Below, piece after piece: positions 1-7,769 of a stretch of 64,000 bases of DNA (its first letter is position 1; each line of letters opens with the position of its first letter). The translations under genes and the position numbers were made by a program. The stretch spans positions 62,001-126,000 of the forward strand of contig NZ_JAHWGT010000015.1 of assembly GCF_020873895.1 (NCBI RefSeq), read 5' to 3'. The notes under the pieces are model-generated. The model was not told the DNA's origin, did no database searches, and saw only the letters and a list, made by a program, of their open reading frames with translations. This stretch comes from Streptomyces sp. DH12. Its GTDB lineage: Bacteria; Actinomycetota; Actinomycetes; Streptomycetales; Streptomycetaceae.

Positions 1-522
1 CACCTCGTCGTACAGGGAGGGCTCGGCGAGGGCCTTCTCCAGCTCGGCGTGGACGCGCGGGGAGCCGCGGTGCGGGACGAGCATGGAGGCGGACTTGTCG
101 CCGAGGAGGAACTCCATGCGGCGGTACATCGCGGACTGGAAGCCGGAGCCCTCGCCGAGCATCTTGCGGTACGCGTTGAACTGCGCGGGCGTGAGGCGGG
201 CGATGGGGTTCCAGGAGGCGTTCAGCGCCTCCAGCTCGTGGGTCGAGCGGCGCAGGGCGGTCAGCGCGTCGGGGATCCGGTCCTCGCGCAGGGCGCGGCC
301 CGCGGTCTCCCACTCGTGGACGATGACGGTGAACCACAGCTCCATGACCTGGGTGGTGACCAGGAAGACCATCTCTCCCGGGTCGTCGGAGCGCAGGTGC
401 TGCAGGTGGGTGAGGACGTCCGCCTGGACGTAGTCCTCGTACGGTGTGGTGCCCGCGAAGTCCAGGTTCGGCAGGTCCGAACCGGTCTCGTGCGCAGGGG
501 GGGTAGTGGGCGAAGTAGACAT
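1..522 (-). CDS. tryptophan 2,3-dioxygenase, N-terminal 174 residues (partial)
   Basis: Heme enzyme that opens the indole ring of L-tryptophan to N-formylkynurenine, the first step of kynurenine catabolism. The start is the ATG at 522; the gene runs off the left edge, so the proximal heme histidine is not visible. Family landmarks seen are the ELWF helix (about residues 62-65), the GFQSAMYRRMEFLLGDK block, whose Arg normally contacts the substrate carboxylate, and the MLVPHRG segment. The family distal-pocket motif QHQ-x2-ELW reads TTQVMELW here, so the usual histidine is Thr; I recall the same in other Streptomyces homologues. The nearest upstream gene on this strand is the DUF3152 protein, 112 bp away. 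The family call is firm; exact activity is inferred. Confidence 0.9.
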   Translation of the reverse strand, partial: MSTSPTTPPAHETGSDLPNLDFAGTTPYEDYVQADVLTHLQHLRSDDPGEMVFLVTTQVMELWFTVIVHEWETAGRALREDRIPDALTALRRSTHELEALNASWNPIARLTPAQFNAYRKMLGEGSGFQSAMYRRMEFLLGDKSASMLVPHRGSPRVHAELEKALAEPSLYDEV

Positions 523-634
523 CGCTGTCTCCGTCGGTGCGTGCTACCGGGTAGCGGTCTGCTCCTTCCGTTCGGCGGTGGAGCCCCGGTCCCCTCGGGA
601 CCGGGCGCAGTCGGCGCACGCGGTCCCGGTCGCA

Positions 635-1564
635 TCATGGCACGATCGGACCGGTGATGTAACGGCCGTCCTCGTCGTGGGGCCAGGCGTTGGAGACGCA
701 GCCGCGCAGTCCCTTGATCTGCTGCATCATCACGGGCGCGGGCTTGCCGGGGCCGGGGCAGGTCATGTGGGCGCGCAGGCCGATCTCGTGGCCGACCTCG
801 TGGTTGACGATCAGGTGCCGGTACTCGGCGGGGGTGCCGGTGAAGGTCGGGGAGCCGAGCAGCCACCGCTTGAGGTTGACCACGACGCCCTCGGTGGTCT
901 CGCAGTTGTACTCGCCGCGGGTGTCCAGGCCCTGCGCGCGGCAGAGCCGGTCGGCGGTCGCGGGCGTGGCGATGCGGATGACGAAGTCGGCGTCCTCGGT
1001 GACCAGCTGGAACGCGCCGCGGCCGTGGGCGGCCCAACCGCGCGGGTGGGCGAGGATGCGTTCGATCTCGTGCGCGGCCTCGGCGGCGGGGACGCCGGTG
1101 CCGTCCTCGACCTGCACGCGGTAGCGGCGCAGGGTGCCGGTGCCGACCTTGTCGCCGGTGGCGCGGGCGGTGGTGAACGTCCCGGCGCCCTCCTGCGGTA
1201 CGGCGGGGGGCGGCGCGGCGGGGCCGCGGCTGCGGGAGGGGGACGGCGCGACCGGTGCGGCGGGGCGCCGGGCGCCGGCCCCGGGCGGGGCCGGGGCTGC
1301 GGGCGGGGCCGGGGCTGCGGGCGGCCGGGCGGCCCGCGGCTCCTGCGCCTCCCGCGCCTCGTGCGGGACGGCGGGGGCGACGGCGGCGACGGGTTCCTCG
1401 TCGGCGTGCCAGTGCGCGAGGGCGGCGCCGCCGCCCAGGGAGAGGATGCCGAGGGCGAGTACCGCCGGCGCCACGCGGCCCAGCGGCCCGCGGGTCCTGC
1501 CCCGGCCGCGGCCGTTCCTGCGGCGCGCCCGTTTTCGCGGCGCGCCGGTTCCACGCTTGCCCAC
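635..1564 (-). CDS. secreted or membrane-anchored DUF3152 metalloprotease-like protein
   Basis: A 309-aa protein with a very basic N-terminus (residues 1-30), one hydrophobic segment (about 31-51) that could be a signal anchor, and a Pro/Ala-rich linker (about 55-120). The C-terminal domain of about 180 residues ends with HEVGHEIGLRAH at 255-266, which fits the metzincin zinc site HExxHxxGxxH, followed by a Met-containing stretch (VMMQQIKG). Cysteine pairs suggest an extracellular fold. DUF3152 is a common actinobacterial domain whose substrate is unknown to me. The start is the ATG at 1564. It lies alone between the DUF3151 gene and TDO. Protease activity is inferred only from the intact zinc motif. 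Confidence 0.75.
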   Translation of the reverse strand: MGKRGTGAPRKRARRRNGRGRGRTRGPLGRVAPAVLALGILSLGGGAALAHWHADEEPVAAVAPAVPHEAREAQEPRAARPPAAPAPPAAPAPPGAGARRPAAPVAPSPSRSRGPAAPPPAVPQEGAGTFTTARATGDKVGTGTLRRYRVQVEDGTGVPAAEAAHEIERILAHPRGWAAHGRGAFQLVTEDADFVIRIATPATADRLCRAQGLDTRGEYNCETTEGVVVNLKRWLLGSPTFTGTPAEYRHLIVNHEVGHEIGLRAHMTCPGPGKPAPVMMQQIKGLRGCVSNAWPHDEDGRYITGPIVP

Positions 1565-1830
1565 GGCAGAGCTCTCCCCGTGTCCTGGCCGGGTGGGGGG
1601 AGGTCCGGCGCCTGATTCGATGGTCTGTGCGATCGTACCGGCCGGTCACTCCGCGGGCCGACCACGTCCCGCCGCCGGGTGCCGCCCGGCCGGCGGGCCC
1701 ACCGCCCCAGCGGCCGGGCGCAGTTGGGCCGCGGCTGCGGACGGCCCCGTTCCGCGCGGGACGGGCACGGGCCCCGGCCCCGGCGTGTCGCCGGATGCCG
1801 GGGCCCGCCGGATCCCGTCGGTGCGGGCCG

Positions 1831-2244
1831 TCAGCCCAGCGTCTCCGCGGCGAGCGGCGAGGAGTCGCGCAGGAACGTGGCGCAGCGCTCGTACTCCTCC
1901 TTCTCGCCGATGGCCTGCGCGGCCCGCGCCAGGGCGTGCAGGGCGCGCAGGAAGCCGCGGTTCGGCTCGTGCTCCCACGGCACCGGGCCGTGGCCCTTCC
2001 AGCCGTTGCGGCGCAGGGCGTCCAGGCCCCGGTGGTAGCCGGTGCGGGCGTACGCGTACGACTCGACGACCCGGCCGCCCTCGAAGGCGTCGTCGGCGAG
2101 GCGCGCCCAGGCGAGCGAGGACGTCGGGTACTGCGCGGCGACCTCGGCCGGAGCGGTCCCGGCGGCCAGCAGCTCGCGCGGGCCGGGCTCGTCGGGCAGG
2201 TGGGTGGGGGGCGGGCCCCCGAGCAGGTTCTGGTGAATGGACAT
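1831..2244 (-). CDS. DUF3151 family protein
   Basis: A 137-aa soluble protein with the conserved actinobacterial DUF3151 pattern: an N-terminal MSIHQNLLGGPPPTHLP block, an alpha-helical TPR-like middle (SSLAWARLADDAFEGG, ESYAYARTGYHRGLDALRRNGWKG) and a C-terminal helix rich in Cys/Arg (EEYERCATFLRDS). The start is the ATG at 2244. It lies 26 bp downstream of the MalY-type enzyme on the same strand and may be cotranscribed with it. Function is unknown; the helical repeats suggest protein binding. Confidence 0.8.
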   Translation of the reverse strand: MSIHQNLLGGPPPTHLPDEPGPRELLAAGTAPAEVAAQYPTSSLAWARLADDAFEGGRVVESYAYARTGYHRGLDALRRNGWKGHGPVPWEHEPNRGFLRALHALARAAQAIGEKEEYERCATFLRDSSPLAAETLG

Positions 2245-2270
2245 GGCCCCAGTCTCCTACGGCTGCCGGG

Positions 2271-3440
2271 TCATTCGGCGAGACGGGTCAGGGTGCGCAC
2301 CAGCGCGTCGACGCCCCGCTCGGCCTTGGCGCGGGGGCAGCCGAGGTTGACCCGGACGAAACCGGCCGTGCCGTACGCCGTTCCGCGCCGGACGGCGACC
2401 CGTTCCCGCCGGACCAGCTCCTCGTCGAGCGTCCCGTCGTCCACGCCGAGCGGCCGCAGGTCGACCCAGGCGAGGTACCCGGCCTGCGGCGGCGCGTAGA
2501 GGGCGCGGCCCGGGAAGGCGTCCGCCAGCCGGTCGCCGAGCAGCCGCAGGTTCCCCGCGACGTACGCGCGCAGCTGCTCCAGCCACGCCCCGCCGTGCCG
2601 GTAGGCGGCGGTGTGCGCGGCGAGGGAGAGCACGGACGGCGCGGTGAGGCCCTCGCCGTACTCCAGCCGGCGGTCGAACGCGGCCCGGTCGGCCGGGTCG
2701 CCGAGCACGCCGTACGCGCCGTTCAGGGCGGGGAAGTTGAACGCCTTCGAACCGGAGGTCAGCAGCGCCCAGCGGCCGCCGGCCGGCGCCACGGCGGGCC
2801 ACGGCACGTGGGGGTGTCCGTCGTGGGCGAGGTCGCCGTGGATCTCGTCGCTGACGACGGCCGCCCCGTGCGCGGCGGCGAGCGCCGCGAACCGCTCCAG
2901 CTCCTCCCGGCTCCACACCCGGCCGGTCGGGTTGTGCGGCGAGCACAGCAGGAGCACCCGGCTGTCGGGCCGGGCCAGTTCCCGTTCCAGGGCCGCCCAG
3001 TCGCCGACCGGGACGCCCCGCGCCTCCCGCCCGAGCCCGCCGAGGGTCTTGGTGAAGCCGTCGTACGTCGGGACGTGCACCACCACCCCGTCGCCCGGCC
3101 GGGTCCACATCCGCAGCAGCTGCGCCAGAGCGTTGACGACGGACGGGCCGAAGACCAGCGCCGCCGGGTCGAGCTCCAGGCCGTACCGCCCGGAGTACCA
3201 CTCGCGCACGGCGTCCGGGAAGGCCGTGTACCGCCAGTCGGCGTACCCGAACACCCCCTGCTCGACGCGTTCCCGAAGGGCGTCGAGCACCTCGGGCGGC
3301 GAGCGGAAGTCCATGTCGGAGATGGTGAACGGGATCAGGTCCGGCACCCCGTACAGGTCCGGCAGCACGTCCCACTGGAACGAGCCGGTGCCCCGTATCG
3401 GCACCTCCGTGTCGAAGTCGTACACCCGGCCTTGCGGCAT
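2271..3440 (-). CDS. MalY/PatB-type PLP-dependent C-S lyase or aminotransferase
   Basis: A 389-aa fold-type I PLP enzyme. Visible landmarks are SPHNPTGRVW (substrate/cofactor loop), VVSDEIHGDLAHDGH (the Asp that pairs with the pyridine nitrogen), TSGSKAFNFPAL (Schiff-base Lys) and a C-terminal Arg in GFVRVNLGCPR. The N-terminal FDTEVPIRGTGSFQWD and DMDFRSPPEV blocks are typical of the MalY/PatB branch (cystathionine beta-lyase-like). Start choice: the ATG at 3440 is preceded by AAGGGGAACC. The frame stays open further upstream, but that part lacks family similarity and overlaps fba. Upstream of the start lies a short direct-repeat array. Exact substrate is uncertain. Confidence 0.85.
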   Translation of the reverse strand: MPQGRVYDFDTEVPIRGTGSFQWDVLPDLYGVPDLIPFTISDMDFRSPPEVLDALRERVEQGVFGYADWRYTAFPDAVREWYSGRYGLELDPAALVFGPSVVNALAQLLRMWTRPGDGVVVHVPTYDGFTKTLGGLGREARGVPVGDWAALERELARPDSRVLLLCSPHNPTGRVWSREELERFAALAAAHGAAVVSDEIHGDLAHDGHPHVPWPAVAPAGGRWALLTSGSKAFNFPALNGAYGVLGDPADRAAFDRRLEYGEGLTAPSVLSLAAHTAAYRHGGAWLEQLRAYVAGNLRLLGDRLADAFPGRALYAPPQAGYLAWVDLRPLGVDDGTLDEELVRRERVAVRRGTAYGTAGFVRVNLGCPRAKAERGVDALVRTLTRLAE

Positions 3441-3458
3441 GGTTCCCCTTCCGGCGAG

Positions 3459-3523
3459 CTTGCGGCGTGCTTCCGGTGTGCTTCCGGCGTGCTGTGCTTC
3501 CGGCGTGCTGTGCTTCCGGTGTG
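3459..3523. repeat. short tandem repeat array in the leader of the MalY-type gene
   Basis: Five head-to-tail units built on cttccgg[c/t]gtg: cttgcggcgtg, cttccggtgtg, then two perfect 16-bp units cttccggcgtgctgtg, then cttccggtgtg. The array starts 19 bp upstream of the start codon on the minus strand, so it would lie in the mRNA leader or promoter. Confidence 0.8.
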
Positions 3524-3636
3524 CTTGGAGCATGTCCGGCGGCCCGGTGGCGGGCGTCGGGGCGGGGTCGCACGGGCCAGGGGCCGCGGGCGGTCGCGCG
3601 GTGCGCGGGCGGGCCGTCACGGGCCCCCACGGGCGC

Positions 3637-3670
3637 GGGCCCGGCACCGCGCGCTCGCGGTGCCGGGCCC
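3637..3670 (-). terminator. intrinsic-type hairpin after fba
   Basis: A perfect 15-bp stem (gggcccggcaccgcg / cgcggtgccgggccc) with a 4-nt loop, 40 bp beyond the aldolase stop codon. There is no T-run, as is usual for Streptomyces terminators. Confidence 0.7.
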
Positions 3671-3709
3671 GGCCGGTCGCCGGGGTGGCGACGGCTGCGA
3701 GGGTGGCGG

Positions 3710-4732
3710 CTACTTCAGCCGGGTACCCGCCGAGCGGAGCGCCTGGCACGCCTCGGCGACGCGCGCGGCCATGCCCGCCTCGGCCAGCTTGCCCCAGGTG
3801 CGCGGGTCGTACGTCTTCTTCGAGCCGACCTCGCCGTCGACCTTCAGGACGCCGTCGTAGTTCTTGAACATGTGGTCGGCGACCGGCCGCGTGAAGGCGT
3901 ACTGGGTGTCGGTGTCGAGGTTCATCTTCACGACGCCGTTCTCCAGCGCGGTGGCGATCTCCTCGGCGGTGGAGCCGGAGCCGCCGTGGAAGACGAAGTC
4001 GAACGGGTCGGCCTTGCCGAAGCGCTCGGCGACGCCCTCCTGGAGGTCCTTCAGCAGCTCGGGGCGGAGCACGACGTTGCCCGGCTTGTACACGCCGTGG
4101 ACGTTGCCGAAGGAGGCGGCCAGCAGGTAGCGGCCCTGCTCGCCCAGGCCGAGGGCCTCGGCGGTGCGGACGGCGTCGTCGACGGTGGTGTACAGCTCGT
4201 CGTTGATCTCGTGGCTGACGCCGTCCTCCTCGCCGCCGGTCGGGGTGATCTCGACCTCGAGGATGATCCGGGCGGCGGCGGCCTGCGCGAGGAGCTCGCG
4301 GCCGATGGCCAGGTTGTCGGCGAGGGTCTCCGCGGAGCCGTCCCACATGTGGGACTGGAACAGCGGGTTCTCGCCCTTGGCGACGCGCTCGGCGGAGACC
4401 GCGATCAGCGGGCGGACGTAGCCGTCGAGCTTGTCCTTCGGGCAGTGGTCGGTGTGCAGGGCGACCGTGATGTCGTACTTCGCGGCGACGATGTGGGCGA
4501 ACTCGGCCAGCGCCACGGCGCCGGTCACCATGTCCTTGTTGTGCTGACCGCCCAGGAACTCCGCGCCACCGGTCGAGATCTGGATGATGCCGTCGCTCTC
4601 GGCCTCGGCGAAGCCGCGCAGCGCGGCGTGCAGGGTCTGCGACGACGTCACGTTGATGGCCGGGTAGGCGAACTTGCCTGCCTTCGCCCGGTCGAGCATC
4701 TCGTTGTAGACCTCGGGGGTTGCGATGGGCAT
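3710..4732 (-). CDS. fba: class II fructose-bisphosphate aldolase
   Basis: A 340-aa zinc-dependent aldolase of glycolysis and gluconeogenesis (fructose 1,6-bisphosphate to DHAP plus glyceraldehyde 3-phosphate), cytosolic. The ALHTDHCPKD motif at 91-100 carries the catalytic Asp95 and zinc ligand His96. Further landmarks are an E-x-E metal/second-shell segment (EVEITPTGGEEDG), the loop ASFGNVHGVYKPG with a zinc His, and FHGGSGS for phosphate binding. Length is normal for the family. The start is the ATG at 4732, preceded by AAGGAGCGGAC. It is transcribed alone, with its own hairpin downstream. Confidence 0.97.
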   Translation of the reverse strand: MPIATPEVYNEMLDRAKAGKFAYPAINVTSSQTLHAALRGFAEAESDGIIQISTGGAEFLGGQHNKDMVTGAVALAEFAHIVAAKYDITVALHTDHCPKDKLDGYVRPLIAVSAERVAKGENPLFQSHMWDGSAETLADNLAIGRELLAQAAAARIILEVEITPTGGEEDGVSHEINDELYTTVDDAVRTAEALGLGEQGRYLLAASFGNVHGVYKPGNVVLRPELLKDLQEGVAERFGKADPFDFVFHGGSGSTAEEIATALENGVVKMNLDTDTQYAFTRPVADHMFKNYDGVLKVDGEVGSKKTYDPRTWGKLAEAGMAARVAEACQALRSAGTRLK

Positions 4733-4857
4733 CTGTCCGCTCCTTGTGATCTGCGGTTGCGTACCGTTGCTGATCCCTGACCTGGGGGCGACGTCATCGT
4801 CGCACCTATCTTTCCAGACGGCCCCGCAGGCTCCACCCCCCGGACGCCGCCGTGACG

Positions 4858-4900
4858 CACGACGCGTGCGCCGCTCAGGGGGAGCGGCGCACGCGTCGTG
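4858..4900 (-). terminator. hairpin terminator after pyrE
   Basis: A perfect 18-bp stem (cacgacgcgtgcgccgct / agcggcgcacgcgtcgtg) with a 7-nt loop, 27 bp past the pyrE stop and ahead of the fba promoter region. Confidence 0.8.
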
Positions 4901-4927
4901 AGAAGCCGCAGGTGGGGCGGCCGGAGG

Positions 4928-5476
4928 TCAGCCCAGGCCCAGCTCGTCCAGGGCGAAGGCGTACCGGTAGGGCACCCCGGCGGTGCCGCTGATCTTCTCG
5001 CCGGCGCCGGTCGCCCGGTCCACGATCGTCGCGACGGCGACGACCTCGGCGCCCGCCTCGCGGACCGCCTCGACGGCGGTCAGCGGGGAGCCGCCGGTGG
5101 TGGAGGTGTCCTCCACCACCAGGACGCGGCGGCCCCGGATGTCCGGGCCCTCGACGCGGCGCTGCATGCCGTGCGCCTTGGCGGCCTTGCGGACCACGAA
5201 CGCGTCCAGGGCCCGCCCGCGGGCGGCGGCGGCGTGCAGCATCGACGTGGCGACGGGGTCGGCGCCGAGGGTGAGGCCGCCCACCGCGTCGAAGTCGAGG
5301 TCGGCGGTCAGATCGAGCATGACCTGACCCACGAGCGGCGCGGCGGCGCCGTCCAGCGTGATCCGGCGGAGGTCGACGTAGTAGTCGGCCTCCAGACCCG
5401 AGGAGAGGGTCACCTTGCCGTGCACCACGGCCTTGTCCTTGATCTGCCGGAGCAGATCGGCTCGTACGTCAGTCAT
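4928..5476 (-). CDS. pyrE: orotate phosphoribosyltransferase
   Basis: Makes OMP from orotate and PRPP in de novo pyrimidine synthesis; cytosolic, usually a dimer. The 182-aa protein contains the type I PRTase PRPP motif VLVVEDTSTTGGS at about 118-130 and the conserved HGKVTLSSGLEADYYVDLRR N-terminus. I start at the ATG at 5476 (MTDVRADLL) rather than the GTG six bases upstream, because homologues begin at MTD. It sits 10 bp downstream of the aldose epimerase gene on the same strand, so the two probably form one transcript that ends at the hairpin at 4858-4900. Confidence 0.95.
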   Translation of the reverse strand: MTDVRADLLRQIKDKAVVHGKVTLSSGLEADYYVDLRRITLDGAAAPLVGQVMLDLTADLDFDAVGGLTLGADPVATSMLHAAAARGRALDAFVVRKAAKAHGMQRRVEGPDIRGRRVLVVEDTSTTGGSPLTAVEAVREAGAEVVAVATIVDRATGAGEKISGTAGVPYRYAFALDELGLG

Positions 5477-5486
5477 GCCCACGAGC

Positions 5487-6308
5487 TTAAGCGGCGCCGC
5501 CCGCGCCCCGCGCCCCCGCTCGGAGGCGGCGCCAGGTCCAGGTGGTGGCGGTCTCCAGCGGGTCGATGGGGGTGACGAGCCGCGGGTGGGTGTTCAGCCC
5601 GTTCGGCGGGCCCGACTGGGGCTCGACGCACACGGCGGCCTCCTGCTCGTCGTAGACGACGACCCACGGGGAGCGGCTCGCGACCTCCAGCTCCAGCACT
5701 CCGGGCCAGGTCAGCGTCACGCTGACGCCGTCGGGCATGCCGAAGCAGTCGTCCCAGGGGCCGGGCTTCGGGTCGACGCGCCGGCCGGTGGGGAGGTGGT
5801 CGTCGCCCCGCTCCTCCTGCCAGGCGGGCGCGAAGTCGAGGGCCACCTCGCTGCCGTCGACGGTCCGGTTGAACCACGGGTGCCAGCCGGCCTGCGCGGG
5901 GAACGAGTCGTCGTACGTCTCGACGCCCAGCCGCAGGGTGAGCGAGGAGTCGCTCAGCTCGACGGTCTGCGTGACCCGGCCGGTGTACGGCCACGGGTCG
6001 GCCAGGTCGTAGGTGAAGACCGCCTCCGTCCCGTCCGCGCGGGCGGTGCGCCAGGCGGTGTCGCGGCCGGTGCCGTGGATGGCGTGCGGGGGCGCGTTGA
6101 CGGGCAGCCGGTGCCGGGTGGCGCCGTTGAGGAAGACGCCCCGGTCGGTGCGTCCACACCAGGGCACCATGGGGAAGCAGCCGTACCGCTCGCCCTGCCG
6201 CAGCAGTTCGGCGCCGGCCACGCGCAGGCTGCTCAGCCGGCAGCCGTCGGCGGGCGCGATGGTCAACTCGACGTCTCCGGCGGCCAGCCGGACGTTCTGC
6301 GTACTCAT
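5487..6308 (-). CDS. aldose 1-epimerase family protein
   Basis: A 273-aa galactose-mutarotase-like beta-sandwich protein. Visible features are the early GCRLSSLRVAGAELLR strand, CFPMVPWCGRTDRG, the active-site His segment NAPPHAIHGTGRD, the second conserved His in AGWHPWFNRTVDG, and the late catalytic-Glu area VCVEPQSGPPNGLN. Members interconvert sugar anomers; the actual sugar is unknown. The start is the ATG at 6308, preceded by GGTGGGGTGAGC. A longer open frame exists upstream but has no family match. It is close-packed with pyrE. Confidence 0.85.
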   Translation of the reverse strand: MSTQNVRLAAGDVELTIAPADGCRLSSLRVAGAELLRQGERYGCFPMVPWCGRTDRGVFLNGATRHRLPVNAPPHAIHGTGRDTAWRTARADGTEAVFTYDLADPWPYTGRVTQTVELSDSSLTLRLGVETYDDSFPAQAGWHPWFNRTVDGSEVALDFAPAWQEERGDDHLPTGRRVDPKPGPWDDCFGMPDGVSVTLTWPGVLELEVASRSPWVVVYDEQEAAVCVEPQSGPPNGLNTHPRLVTPIDPLETATTWTWRRLRAGARGAGGAA

Positions 6309-6616
6309 GCTCACCCCACCGACCCTAGGCCCTGGGACCCGTCTTCGGACCACGCCGCGGGCCCCGGCGGACCCGGGAGGCGGTCCCGGCTCCGTCGTCG
6401 GGCCGGCACGGCCCGGCACGCGCGGACCCCGCGGCCGGCGCGGGCCGCCGGGTCCAGGGCGTGTCCCGTCGATCGGGCCGGATCAGCGAGCGGCGTCCGG
6501 TGTCGTGCGGCGCGGGGCGGACCGAGGGAGCCGATGCGGAGCATCGGCGACCGACGACGACGCGGCGAGGCGCGACAGCGGGCACCGGGAGCCCGGCGTG
6601 ATCGGCGAGACACCCC

Positions 6617-7654
6617 CTACGGTCGGCGACCGCCGGCCCGGCCGCGGCGCCGCAGGGCGCGGCCGACCACGACCGCCGAGGCGAGGGCGAGCGCGGCGGC
6701 GGGGGCCAGCCAGCGCAGCACGAGGGACCCGGCGCGGTGGTCGGGGCCGGGCACGGGGGCGTACCGGCCGCGGGGCGGGGAGTGGTCGACCTCCTCGGCA
6801 CTGCGGCCGATCATGGTCCGCCGGGCGTGGGCGGCCTCGACGGGGGGTTCGCCGGGGACCGTCTCGTCGAGCGGGAAGCCGTCGACGGCGAACGGGTCGA
6901 GGGCGGCCGGGTCCAGGGACGGCGGGGGGACGGGCGTGTCGAAGACGGTGGGCCGCCGCCCGGCCCCGCCCTCGCCCGCGTCGCCACCGGCGTCGGGCTC
7001 GGCGGCGGGGTCGGTGGGGCCGCTGTCGGCGCCGGGGCTCCCGTCGGCGCCGGGGGTCCGGTCGGAGGCGGCGTCGTGGGCGGCCGCCGGTTCCACGGCG
7101 CCGTCGTCCACTCCGTCGTGGTCCACGTCGCCGGGGCCGTCGGCGTCGTCCGGTGCGCCGGTGTCCGCCGCGGCGGCCGGGGCGGCGGTGGTACCGGACG
7201 CGGGGCCGGGCACGGGTCCGGGTTCGGCCGCGCCGTGGGCGAGGGCCTCGCCGAACCGGTCCAGCAGGCGCCGGGCCGCCGAGGTGACCGCGTCACCCGG
7301 CAGCTCGGCCAGGCGCCCCTCGGCGCCGGCGGAGCCGGTGAACGCCAGGGTGGTGCCCTCCTCCGCCGGGGTGAGCCGGGCGGTCAGCACGACCTTCACC
7401 GCCCCGCCGCCGCGCACTTCGGCGCCCTCGCCCTCGACGGCGTACGCGCCGTCCTCCCGGGCGGTGAGGTGCAGCTCGCCGCGGTAGGTGATGGTGTGCC
7501 CGCCGACCCGCACCCGCAGGCGGCCCGACAGCGGCCCGGCGGCGCCGTCCGCGTCCTGTTGGAGCCCGGGGACGCAGCGGGCGACGCGGGCCGGGTCGGC
7601 CAGCAGGTCGCGGAGGGGCGACTCGGCGACCGGAACGAACACCTCATGCTCCAT
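6617..7654 (-). CDS. SRPBCC (CoxG-like) domain protein with acidic linker and C-terminal membrane helix
   Basis: A 345-aa protein. Residues 1-150 form a START/SRPBCC domain of the CO-dehydrogenase subunit G type: VPVAESPLRDLLADP, CVPGLQ, and a C-terminal helix LPGDAVTSAARRLLDRFGEAL. A long Asp/Gly/Ala/Pro-rich acidic linker follows (about 150-290). The protein ends with one transmembrane helix (WLAPAAALALASAVVVGRAL) and an Arg-rich tail, so the lipid-binding-like domain is probably tethered to the inner face of the membrane. The start is the ATG at 7654. No cox genes are near, so a role in CO oxidation is not supported. Confidence 0.75.
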   Translation of the reverse strand: MEHEVFVPVAESPLRDLLADPARVARCVPGLQQDADGAAGPLSGRLRVRVGGHTITYRGELHLTAREDGAYAVEGEGAEVRGGGAVKVVLTARLTPAEEGTTLAFTGSAGAEGRLAELPGDAVTSAARRLLDRFGEALAHGAAEPGPVPGPASGTTAAPAAAADTGAPDDADGPGDVDHDGVDDGAVEPAAAHDAASDRTPGADGSPGADSGPTDPAAEPDAGGDAGEGGAGRRPTVFDTPVPPPSLDPAALDPFAVDGFPLDETVPGEPPVEAAHARRTMIGRSAEEVDHSPPRGRYAPVPGPDHRAGSLVLRWLAPAAALALASAVVVGRALRRRGRAGGRRP

Positions 7655-7769
7655 GGGAGCGAGACTACCCACGCCGGGCCGTCCCGTCCCCGCCCCGCGC
7701 GGCACCGATCCCCCGCGGGCCGCGCCCCGGGCACCCCACCGGCCGCGCCCCGCACGGCCCGCCGCCCGG

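Noticed and set aside
1134-3860. Very long plus-strand open frame opposite the DUF3152/DUF3151/MalY genes
   Set aside because: Arg/Pro/Gly/Ala-rich shadow of GC-biased coding on the other strand; no domain and no ribosome site. The same applies to long antisense frames opposite clpB (13724-15811), dnaK (21187-22698) and the EtfD-like gene (23528-25894).
3441-4346. Upstream extension of the MalY frame into fba
   Set aside because: It is the shadow frame of the aldolase; the ATG at 3440 has a ribosome site and matches the family N-terminus.
6617-7654. Carbon monoxide dehydrogenase locus
   Set aside because: The CoxG-like domain is common outside cox operons and no coxLMS genes are here.
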